Program-made: the position numbers and the translations under genes
In this document: piece after piece, positions 1 through 5,361 of the stretch
Layout: every line of letters begins with the position of its first letter
Numbering within the stretch: the first letter of the stretch is position 1
Notes under the pieces: generated by a model
What the model was told of the DNA's origin: nothing
The model's database searches: none
What the model saw: only the letters and a program-made list of their open reading frames with translations
Assembly: GCA_040756085.1 (NCBI GenBank)
Contig: JBFMAE010000283.1
Span: forward strand, 1-7,207
Reading direction: 5' to 3'
DNA length: 7,207 nt
Source of the DNA: JBFMAE01 sp040756085
GTDB taxonomy: Bacteria; Desulfobacterota; BSN033; UBA1163

Positions 1-1391
1 CCCGAAGGGAAATCCGATCCTATCGTCAGATGCCACTGAATCTCTATCAGATCCAGACCAAATTCAGGGATGAGATCCGACCCCGCTTCGGCATGATGCG
101 GGCTCGAGAATTCATCATGAAGGACGCCTACAGTTTCGATGCCGATGAGAAGGCGGGGGATGTAAGCTATCATAAAATGGTTGATGCCTATACACGCATC
201 TTCACCCGATGTGGATTGAAATTCAAAGCCGTCGAGGCGGAAACGGGATTGATCGGGGGATCTTTCTCTCACGAATTTATGGTTCTGGCTGAAACCGGAG
301 AGGAGACTATTGTCACCTGCACCCACTGTCCCTATGGCGCCAATATCGAGAAAGCGGAATTCAGGAGGTCTGATTCAAAGGGCATCCCCCGCAACAAAGA
401 ACCTCTCAAACCCCTCCAAAAAGTCCTCACCCCGGATCAGCGGACGGTGGAGGAAGTGACACAGTTCCTCCATATCTCACCCCAGGATTTAATCAAAACC
501 CTCATTTTTGAAACCGATCAGGGTTGTATGGCGGCACTGGTCCGGGGAGACCATGAGATCAGCGAAAAGAAGTTGATGGCTGTTTTGCACACAGAGAATC
601 TTCAACTGGCTGGAGATGAGATAGTGGAGGAGGTGACTCACGCTCCGAAAGGGTTTGCCGGTCCTATAGGCCTTTCCATTCCAATCCTGGCCGACCTGGA
701 TATTCAGAAAATGGTTAATTTTGTCACCGGCGCTAATGAAAAGGATGCCCACCTCATCCATGTCAACATCAAAAGAGATTTCACGGTTTCCCAATTCGTG
801 GACATCCGGAAATTCGCCCCAGGAGATCGTTGTCCTCTCTGTGGCGAAGAGACAAGGATGGACAAAGGGATTGAGGTTGGCCATACCTTCAAACTCGGGA
901 ATAAATACAGTAAAGCTATGGGTGCCACCTATCTGGATGATCAGGGAAAAGAACAAGAGATCTTCATGGGATGTTATGGAATTGGTGTCGGAAGGACCGT
1001 TGCGGCAGCCATCGAACAGTATTATGATCGGAACGGAATCGTCTTCCCCATGCCCATCGCCCCTTTCCAGGTCCTCATCCTGCCTGTCAATGTGAAAATG
1101 GATCTCTTGAAAAAAACGGCAGAGGAACTCTATGAGAACCTGTCCAGGGAGGGGATAGAAGTCCTTTACGATGACAGGGAGGAAACGCCGGGAGTTAAAT
1201 TCAAAGATGCCGACCTCATCGGGATTCCTTTAAGAGTGACATTGGGGGAGAAGAATTTGAAGAAGGGACTGATAGAGATCAAAAAGAGAAAAACAGGAGA
1301 GGTCTCTCTGGTGAAGAAAGAGGAGACTCTATCGAAGATCAAAGAAATGATCCGTCAAGAGATAAAGGAGGTTACTCCGAACCTTTCCTGA
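1..1391 (+). CDS. proS: Prolyl-tRNA synthetase, bacterial type with editing insertion (5' end outside window)
   Basis: Charges tRNA-Pro with proline in the cytoplasm. The reading frame is already open at base 3, so the ATG at base 30 is an internal Met; about the first 118 residues of a normal 570-residue ProS lie upstream. Numbering from that Met, class II motif 2 is at about 12-36 (FRDE, then RPRFG and MKDAYSF) and motif 3 at 317-330 (GIGVGRTVAAAIEQ). Between them, at about 130-260, is the YbaK-like insertion that hydrolyses misacylated Ala-tRNA-Pro in this family (VRGDHEISEKK is recognisable). The anticodon-binding domain runs from about 345 to the end. Two CxxC pairs, C97/C100 and C268/C271, could bind zinc; the E. 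coli enzyme lacks them. The last 37 bases overlap the convergent small gene. Identification is firm. Confidence 0.97.
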   Translation, partial: RREIRSYRQMPLNLYQIQTKFRDEIRPRFGMMRAREFIMKDAYSFDADEKAGDVSYHKMVDAYTRIFTRCGLKFKAVEAETGLIGGSFSHEFMVLAETGEETIVTCTHCPYGANIEKAEFRRSDSKGIPRNKEPLKPLQKVLTPDQRTVEEVTQFLHISPQDLIKTLIFETDQGCMAALVRGDHEISEKKLMAVLHTENLQLAGDEIVEEVTHAPKGFAGPIGLSIPILADLDIQKMVNFVTGANEKDAHLIHVNIKRDFTVSQFVDIRKFAPGDRCPLCGEETRMDKGIEVGHTFKLGNKYSKAMGATYLDDQGKEQEIFMGCYGIGVGRTVAAAIEQYYDRNGIVFPMPIAPFQVLILPVNVKMDLLKKTAEELYENLSREGIEVLYDDREETPGVKFKDADLIGIPLRVTLGEKNLKKGLIEIKKRKTGEVSLVKKEETLSKIKEMIRQEIKEVTPNLS

Positions 1392-1603
1392 ATCACCCGA
1401 TCAAAACGTGGCCGGTAGATCAATTCAAATGTTTCTTCCTTCCCGGGGAAGAGGTTACAAGCAGCACGTTTCACATCCTCCACTATTTCCAGGGCTTCTT
1501 CAGGCGAGAGGTCATTCTGCTGGATTGACAGGATGGAGAAATCGACCAGAAATCGAAGGAAACGAATCCTCCGGTTCTCTTCTCTGATCTTCTCTTCTTC
1601 CAT
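1355..1603 (-). CDS. Small charged protein of unknown function, 82 residues
   Basis: I do not recognise this protein and assign no function. It is real rather than a shadow of proS for three reasons: most of it lies outside proS, a strong ribosome site (GGAGGA, 7 bases from the ATG) precedes it, and a good sigma-70-type promoter lies about 30 bases further up. Residues 1-14 are mostly Glu, Lys and Arg. Residues 15-28 form a hydrophobic, probably amphipathic helix (FLRFLVDFSILSIQ). Residues 33-50 look like another helix (LSPEEALEIVEDVKRAA). A moderately basic stretch follows (IYRPRFDRVIQERF, 62-75). There is one Cys (49), no signal peptide and no clear membrane span, so a small soluble helical protein is likely. 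Its 3' end runs antisense into the final codons of proS. Confidence 0.72.
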   Translation of the reverse strand: MEEEKIREENRRIRFLRFLVDFSILSIQQNDLSPEEALEIVEDVKRAACNLFPGKEETFELIYRPRFDRVIQERFGVTSFIS

Positions 1604-1610
1604 TCTTATC

Positions 1611-1616
1611 TCCTCC
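1611..1616 (-). promoter_or_regulatory. Ribosome binding site of the 82-residue gene
   Basis: Read on the minus strand this is GGAGGA, seven bases before the ATG at 1603. It is a near-ideal Shine-Dalgarno site, which fixes the start codon and supports the gene being translated. Confidence 0.75.
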
Positions 1617-1639
1617 CTGGAACATCGGGCTTTCTATTC

Positions 1640-1668
1640 TTTATACCAAATGATCTTATTCCTGTAAA
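1640..1668 (-). promoter_or_regulatory. Predicted sigma-70-type promoter for the 82-residue gene
   Basis: On the minus strand the -35 box is TTTACA (1668-1663) and the -10 box is TATAAA (1645-1640), separated by exactly 17 bases. Each box matches the consensus at 5 of 6 positions. Initiation would fall near 1633, leaving a leader of about 30 bases with a strong ribosome site. This is a sequence prediction only. Confidence 0.6.
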
Positions 1669-1704
1669 GCGCTCCGGAAGGCTCCCTCCCTCAGAAATTA
1701 TTCA

Positions 1705-1734
1705 TTGACAGCCTCCCTCCAACCTTTATATGAT
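1705..1734 (+). promoter_or_regulatory. Predicted sigma-70-type promoter for pyrF and downstream genes
   Basis: A perfect -35 box TTGACA (1705-1710) is followed after 18 bases by TATGAT (1729-1734, 5 of 6 consensus). TATATG at 1727-1732, with 16-base spacing, is an alternative -10. Initiation near 1741 would give a leader of about 35 bases before the chosen pyrF ATG. It faces away from the promoter at 1640-1668, and the two -35 boxes are 36 bases apart. The leader is too short to hold an obvious attenuator or riboswitch. Confidence 0.62.
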
Positions 1735-1762
1735 AGATTACAAAATTGATGGAATGTGTTTC

Positions 1763-1767
1763 GAGGA
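1763..1767 (+). promoter_or_regulatory. Ribosome binding site that decides the pyrF start
   Basis: GAGGA lies nine bases before the ATG at 1777. The in-frame GTG at 1756, seven codons earlier, would place this site inside the coding region and has only a weak purine run before it. The ATG is therefore preferred. Confidence 0.6.
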
Positions 1768-1776
1768 CCTATTCCC

Positions 1777-2490
1777 ATGAACAATCCTAAAGATAAAATC
1801 ATTTTTGCTCTGGATGTGGAACACTTCCGGGAGGCACAACAATGGGTGACTCTGCTTAAAGATCGGGTGGGAATGTTTAAAGTGGGAAAACAGCTCTTCA
1901 CGCATGCCGGACCCAAGGTCATCGACATGATCCGGCATAAGGGCCAGAAGGCTTTTCTCGACCTGAAATTCCACGATATTCCTAACACGGTCGCAAAGGC
2001 TGGGGAGGAGGCGACCAAACTGAATGTCACCATGTTCAACCTTCATGCCCTCGGCGGATTTGAAATGATGAAAAAGACCGTTGAGGCTTCCAGAACCACA
2101 GCCAAAGCTCTTGGCATTCCTAGGCCCCTCATCCTGGCTGTCACCATCCTCACCAGTATGGATGAGGAGACGTTGAAAGAGGTGGGAATTCAGGGTTCCC
2201 TTTTAGAACAGGTGGGACGCCTCGCCCTCTTATCGATGCAGGCAGGAGTGGATGGAGTGGTGGCCTCTCCTCAGGAAATCGGTATCATTCGTCAACAATG
2301 CGGAAAAAAGTTTTTGATCGTCACTCCGGGTATCCGTCACCCCTCAGACAAAAAGGATGACCAAAAGAGGACCCTCACACCCCAAGAGGCCATCTCTGCA
2401 GGTGCGGATTATCTTGTCATCGGTCGGCCCATCAAGGAGGCGAAAGATCCCCTTGAGGTAGTTCAAAAAATTATCGAGGATATTACGTAA
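1777..2490 (+). CDS. pyrF: Orotidine 5'-phosphate decarboxylase
   Basis: Decarboxylates OMP to UMP, the last step of de novo pyrimidine synthesis; a cytoplasmic TIM-barrel enzyme that acts as a dimer in this family. From the ATG at 1777 the protein has 237 residues, normal for the bacterial form. The charged active-site network is intact: D13 in FALD, K35 in FKVGK, and D62, K64 and D67 in FLDLKFHDIPNT, spaced as in the B. subtilis enzyme. The phosphate-binding elements are present as VTPGIR (about 182-187) and DYLVIGRPI (about 211-219, with R217). A GTG seven codons upstream could add MFRGPIP but has a poorer ribosome site. It is the first gene after the predicted promoter at 1705-1734 and is followed after 57 bases by rlmB on the same strand. 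No other pyrimidine gene is nearby. Confidence 0.97.
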   Translation: MNNPKDKIIFALDVEHFREAQQWVTLLKDRVGMFKVGKQLFTHAGPKVIDMIRHKGQKAFLDLKFHDIPNTVAKAGEEATKLNVTMFNLHALGGFEMMKKTVEASRTTAKALGIPRPLILAVTILTSMDEETLKEVGIQGSLLEQVGRLALLSMQAGVDGVVASPQEIGIIRQQCGKKFLIVTPGIRHPSDKKDDQKRTLTPQEAISAGADYLVIGRPIKEAKDPLEVVQKIIEDIT

Positions 2491-2497
2491 TTTAGCC

Positions 2498-2545
2498 CCC
2501 CTCACCCCATCCCTCTCCCCAATGGGGAGAGGGGAGGGTGAGGGG
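2498..2545. repeat. G/C-rich imperfect palindrome filling the pyrF-rlmB gap
   Basis: A C-rich left arm (2498-2520) and a G-rich right arm (2524-2545) are near-perfect reverse complements, with one single-base slip and a 3-base AAT loop. The arms carry the CCCCTCACCC and CTCTCCCC words typical of dispersed palindromic repeats in many bacterial genomes; that family resemblance is from memory. No T-run follows, so it is not a standard intrinsic terminator. The right arm also contains the only good rlmB ribosome site, so a folded transcript would hide it. Confidence 0.75.
2533..2537 (+). promoter_or_regulatory. Ribosome binding site of rlmB inside a hairpin arm
   Basis: GGAGG sits ten bases before the rlmB ATG, slightly farther than usual. 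A second purine run (GAGGGG, 2540-2545) is too close to the ATG to work well. Both lie in the right arm of the palindrome at 2498-2545 and would be base-paired if that hairpin forms. Confidence 0.5.
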
Positions 2546-2547
2546 TT

Positions 2548-3315
2548 ATGGCTCAAATTATTTACGGAATCCACCCAGTAAAAGAAGCTCTAAAATCATC
2601 CCACCTCCAACTCCAAAAGATCTTGGTCGCCACCCAGAAACCTCACCCTCCTCTCCAATCAGTCCTCGACCTGGCCGTCCAGAAACAAATCCCTGTGGCT
2701 TTTACCACCAGAGAATCCCTCGAGCAAATGACAAAGGGAGGTCTCCACCAGAACATTGTGGGCATCATCAGGGAAACTCCTTATGCCAGCCTCGAGGAGA
2801 TCCTTTCCCACTGGAAACAAGAAGGAACGAAGGCTCTCTTCCTTATCCTCGACGAAATCCAGGATCCTCAAAACTTCGGCTCCCTCATCCGCACTGCCCT
2901 GGGATGCGGTGCCCATGGGTTGATCATCCCAAAAGACAGGGCCGTCGGGGTCACCCCGGTGGTGGTCAAGGCCTCTGCAGGAGCTGCTGCACATCTGCCG
3001 ATTGCCAGGGTGGTCAATATTGCCAACACCCTCGATACCATAAAAAAAGAAGGGATCTGGGTCTATGGGGCTTCCGGGGAGGCAAAGGATGCGATTTATG
3101 ACCTCGATCTCAACATCGATCTGGCCATCGTTATCGGGGCCGAAGGAAAAGGGATCAGGCCTCTCGTCAAGAAGAATTGTGATCGGCTCTTCTCCATTCC
3201 GATGAAGGGGCCCCTCTCCTCTTTCAATGCATCCGTATCCGGAGGAATGATTCTTTACGAAGTGATGCGACAACGTTCTCTTTATAATAATCCCCCCTCA
3301 CCCCCTTCTGTGTAG
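2548..3315 (+). CDS. rlmB: SpoU/TrmH-family 23S rRNA (guanosine-2'-O)-methyltransferase, RlmB type
   Basis: Transfers a methyl group from S-adenosylmethionine to a ribose 2'-OH; E. coli RlmB modifies G2251 of 23S rRNA. The 255-residue protein opens with the SpoU substrate-binding domain (about 3-75; IYGIHPVKEAL is RlmB-like). The knotted SPOUT domain follows, with motif 1 DPQNFGSLIRTA (106-117; N109, R115), motif 2 VIGAEGKGI (195-203; E199) and motif 3 from about 217 (SIPM, then SSFNAS with N227). Most relatives have SLN where this has SFN, a mild variant. The expected end is near EVMRQR (238-243). The last 12 residues (SLYNNPPSPPSV) are low complexity and encoded by repeat-like DNA, and the stop codon lies in the palindrome at 3312-3340. 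Exact target specificity is inferred; another 2'-O-methyltransferase of the family is possible. Confidence 0.92.
   Translation: MAQIIYGIHPVKEALKSSHLQLQKILVATQKPHPPLQSVLDLAVQKQIPVAFTTRESLEQMTKGGLHQNIVGIIRETPYASLEEILSHWKQEGTKALFLILDEIQDPQNFGSLIRTALGCGAHGLIIPKDRAVGVTPVVVKASAGAAAHLPIARVVNIANTLDTIKKEGIWVYGASGEAKDAIYDLDLNIDLAIVIGAEGKGIRPLVKKNCDRLFSIPMKGPLSSFNASVSGGMILYEVMRQRSLYNNPPSPPSV
3292..3304 (+). repeat. Partial copy of the C-rich repeat word found before rlmB
   Basis: These 13 bases (six C, TCA, four C) are identical to 2496-2508 before rlmB, after which the two copies diverge. Here the run has no G-rich partner arm, and it encodes part of the proline-rich rlmB tail. It could be a decayed repeat or chance in C-rich sequence. 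Confidence 0.5.
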
Positions 3316-3340
3316 GGAACGGTTTCAAACCGTTCCCTAC
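3312..3340. repeat. Perfect palindrome, 14-bp arms, containing the rlmB stop codon
   Basis: GTAGGGAACGGTTT (3312-3325) and its exact complement AAACCGTTCCCTAC (3327-3340) are separated by one base, so a folded form would have a 3-base loop and 13 pairs. The rlmB stop TAG (3313-3315) lies in the left arm. No T-run follows, so an intrinsic terminator is unlikely. It more resembles a REP-like dispersed element, or a transcript-stabilising hairpin between rlmB and the HAD gene. Confidence 0.8.
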
Positions 3341-3369
3341 GGGAATCCTAAGGGGTTTGGAGGAGAGGA

Positions 3370-3840
3370 ATGATCTTTATCCAGAGACCTGGACAAGAAC
3401 CATTAGAGATTGAGTCCATCCTCATCGATTTTGAGGGAACCCTTGCTCAAGACCGCCGGGTTCACCCAAAGACAAAGGATAAGATAAACCTTCTCTCCAA
3501 ACGGGTGAAGATCTGCATTCTCACGAAAGGAGAAAAAAAGGTGGTGGAAGAGGTTTTGAGAAAGGTGAAAGCAGAAATATTTTATACCACCGAAGGTGAA
3601 TCTTCACGAAAGAAATTAGAATTATTGCGACAATTGGGACCCCTTAGGACAGTCGCAATTGGAAATGGAGTGGATGACGCTCCGATGCTGGAGGAGGCCG
3701 GTCTGGGCATCTGCATCATCAGTAAAGAGGGAACTTCGGCAGAAGCAGTGAAGAGGGCGGATGTAGTTGTATCGAACATCATCGATGCCCTCGACTTCTT
3801 ATTGAAACCCCTCCGCCAAAGAGCCACTTTAGGCCAATAA
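3370..3840 (+). CDS. Small HAD-superfamily protein, soluble P-type-ATPase-like phosphatase family
   Basis: A 156-residue single-domain protein with the HAD core and no cap domain, membrane span or signal peptide. Motif I is IDFEGTLA (19-26): D20 is the expected phospho-acceptor and T24 is conserved, but the usual second Asp is E22. Motif II is T52 (CILTKG), the motif III Lys is probably K81 or K82, and motif IV is GNGVDDAPML (98-107; D103), close to GDGINDAPML of P-type ATPases. This pattern fits the family often annotated as soluble P-type ATPase (COG4087-like). Physiological substrate is unknown. Since cation ATPases also lack the second Asp, slow or altered phosphatase chemistry is plausible but is inference. 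The ATG has a strong GGAGG six bases upstream. It is 54 bases after rlmB and probably cotranscribed with it. Confidence 0.85.
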   Translation: MIFIQRPGQEPLEIESILIDFEGTLAQDRRVHPKTKDKINLLSKRVKICILTKGEKKVVEEVLRKVKAEIFYTTEGESSRKKLELLRQLGPLRTVAIGNGVDDAPMLEEAGLGICIISKEGTSAEAVKRADVVVSNIIDALDFLLKPLRQRATLGQ

Positions 3841-3905
3841 AAGTTTGGAGTTATTAGTTCGGAGTTCGGAGCCTTTAGCTTTAATACTTCGAACTCAAGA
3901 CTTTT
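3839..3905. terminator. Inverted repeat spanning the convergent HAD-argJ gap, possible bidirectional terminator
   Basis: The outer arms, AAAAGTTTGGAGTT (3839-3852) and AACTCAAGACTTTT (3892-3905), match at 12 of 14 positions. They begin and end in the two genes' stop codons. An alternative inner stem pairs GAGTTCGGAG (3862-3871) with CTTCGAACTC (3887-3896), ten pairs including one G-U. The A-run on the left and T-run on the right are what a terminator working in both directions would have, though the T-run is only four long. The left half also holds the overlapping direct repeat AGTTCGGAGTTCGGAG (3856-3871). Confidence 0.45.
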
Positions 3906-5101
3906 CAGGAGCGATAGGAGGCGTTGATCTTCACATAGTCGAGTGAGAGATCGGTGGTGAAAACTGAAAATTGACTCCTTCCCTGATGGAGGTCAACGGT
4001 TACTTTGAAGGATTTTCTCTTGAGAACTTGACCGGCTCTCTCCTCCGATTGACCCCCCACTCCCATCCCGTTTTCCACGATGGGAAATTTATCAAAGAAG
4101 ACATCGATTCGATTCGGGTTGATCTGAACACCGGAATAACCCAAAGCGCAGAGAATCCTACCCCAGTTGGCATCCTCTCCAAAGAAAGCCGTCTTTACCA
4201 GTGGGGAATGGGCAATAGCATAGGCTGCCCGTTTGGCATCTTCTCTGTTCCGGGCTCCTTTGATCAGGATCTCGACGAATTTGGTCGCCCCTTCTCCATC
4301 CTTCACGACCCTCTTGGCCAGTCCTTTGCAGACCTCTGAAAGCATCGATTGAAAGACTTCGCCATCCCTCTCCATGCGATTCAAAGAGGGATGACCCGCC
4401 ATCCCGTTGGCCAGGAGCAATACCGTATCATTGGTGCTGGTATCACCATCGACCGTGATCCGATGGTAGGAATCCTCTGCAGCCTTTTCCAACATCCGTT
4501 GAAGGAGGGGAGCCTTGATGTTAGCATCCGTGGTCAGGAAGGAGAGCATCGTCGCCATATTGGGGCGAATCATTCCTGCGCCCTTTACCATTCCACATAA
4601 TATCACCTGCTTCCCTTTAATCCGACAGGTGGCCACTTCCACCTTCGGGAAGACATCCGTTGTCATCATGGCCTCAACGGTCTTCATCCAGCCGTCCGGA
4701 GAAAGAGCTTCGATCAACTTGGGAATCCCTGCTTCGATCTTCTTCATCGGTAGTTGAACTCCGATGACCCCGGTTGATGAGATGAACACCAATTGTTTAT
4801 CAATTCCCAATTGCTTCGCTAATAGTAAGGATACCTTTCTGGCATCTCTCACTCCCTGATTCCCCGTACAGGCATTGGCATTGCCGCTGTTGATCACCAC
4901 TGCCTGACAGAGGCCTCCCTTGATCCGCTCCATGTCCAACCGGACGGGGGCAGCTTTAACGGCATTGGTGGTGAAGATCCCGGCGACCTGGGCAGGGACT
5001 TCTGAGTAGATCAAACCCAGGTCTTTCTTCCCATCCTTCTTAATCCCTGCCGAAATCCCGGAAAAGAGAAAACCGGAAACCCTAAAGTCTTTTGTCCCCA
5101 T
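3905..5101 (-). CDS. argJ: Arginine biosynthesis bifunctional protein ArgJ (ornithine/glutamate N-acetyltransferase)
   Basis: Transfers the acetyl group from N-acetylornithine to glutamate, closing the acetyl cycle of arginine synthesis; many bacterial ArgJ also make N-acetylglutamate from acetyl-CoA. The 398-residue length is typical. The precursor self-cleaves before a Thr nucleophile, visible here as A183-T184 in RPNMATMLSF. The oxyanion-hole pair T110-G111 is in SSTGVIG. Other family signatures are INSGNANACTG (70-80), ITVDGDTSTNDT (215-226), KDGEGATKF (267-275) and the ending DYVKINASYRS. The ATG has GGAGG four bases upstream. It lies 260 bases downstream of secA on the same strand, with a large inverted repeat between, and converges on the HAD gene. 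I found no convincing promoter of its own. Whether it is mono- or bifunctional cannot be told from the sequence. Confidence 0.97.
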   Translation of the reverse strand: MGTKDFRVSGFLFSGISAGIKKDGKKDLGLIYSEVPAQVAGIFTTNAVKAAPVRLDMERIKGGLCQAVVINSGNANACTGNQGVRDARKVSLLLAKQLGIDKQLVFISSTGVIGVQLPMKKIEAGIPKLIEALSPDGWMKTVEAMMTTDVFPKVEVATCRIKGKQVILCGMVKGAGMIRPNMATMLSFLTTDANIKAPLLQRMLEKAAEDSYHRITVDGDTSTNDTVLLLANGMAGHPSLNRMERDGEVFQSMLSEVCKGLAKRVVKDGEGATKFVEILIKGARNREDAKRAAYAIAHSPLVKTAFFGEDANWGRILCALGYSGVQINPNRIDVFFDKFPIVENGMGVGGQSEERAGQVLKRKSFKVTVDLHQGRSQFSVFTTDLSLDYVKINASYRS

Positions 5102-5181
5102 GTTCCCTCCACTCTCCCAAAAAATAACGTGCCCGTGTCAAGTATCCGTTATAAAAAGAGATGAATTGCTAAAAACATTAA

Positions 5182-5349
5182 AGAGCTGGCAAGGATGCTA
5201 AAAAAACTTTACAGCGGCAACCTTTTTGAAAAATAGCTGCTGAATTTCAATGATTATTCCAAAATCCAAATTTCTTACCGGCAATCTATACTCATACCCA
5301 TATGAAAAAATCCGCTTTGTAAAGTTTTAGAAGCATGCTTGCCAGCTCT
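5182..5349. mobile_element. MITE-like element with inverted ends of about 37 bases, between secA and argJ
   Basis: The left end (5182-5217) and right end (5312-5349) are inverted copies: 32 of 36 aligned positions match, with one 2-base gap. The outermost 12 bases (AGAGCTGGCAAG and complement, ignoring one mismatch further in) are identical. The 94-base interior is A/T-rich and has no reading frame or recognisable gene. Size, end structure and intergenic position suggest a non-autonomous miniature inverted-repeat element. No clean target-site duplication is evident (flanks ATTAA and AATGG are only suggestive). It could instead be a long hairpin affecting secA mRNA ends or readthrough into argJ. 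Confidence 0.55.
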
Positions 5350-5361
5350 AATGGCAAATTT

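Noticed and set aside
30..32. ATG at base 30 as the proS start codon
   Set aside because: The frame is open upstream and encodes recognisable ProS sequence (RSYRQ) directly before it, so this is an internal Met.
489..956. 155-codon open frame antisense to proS
   Set aside because: It lies wholly within well-conserved proS coding sequence, its product is not recognisable, and no ribosome site supports it.
2498..2545. Intrinsic terminator after pyrF
   Set aside because: There is no T-run after the hairpin, and the next gene's ribosome site lies within it; a repeat element is the better reading.
2538..3101. 187-codon frame overlapping rlmB on the same strand
   Set aside because: The product is rich in Pro, Arg and Gly, as expected for an out-of-frame reading of this C-rich gene, while the rlmB frame has all family motifs.
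2659..3273. 204-codon open frame antisense to rlmB
   Set aside because: It mirrors the codon pattern of rlmB, whose SPOUT motifs fully explain the region; the product has low-complexity Asp/Gly/Pro composition and no recognisable family.
5136..5141. Perfect TTGACA on the minus strand upstream of argJ, as a -35 box
   Set aside because: At 16-18 bases downstream there is only GGGAGA-like sequence with no -10 box, so no promoter can be supported here. A TATAAC nearby has no usable -35.
5102..5361. A small gene, riboswitch or RNA gene in the secA-argJ gap
   Set aside because: No frame of useful length with a ribosome site is present and no known riboswitch or tRNA pattern is seen; the inverted-end element accounts for most of the gap.
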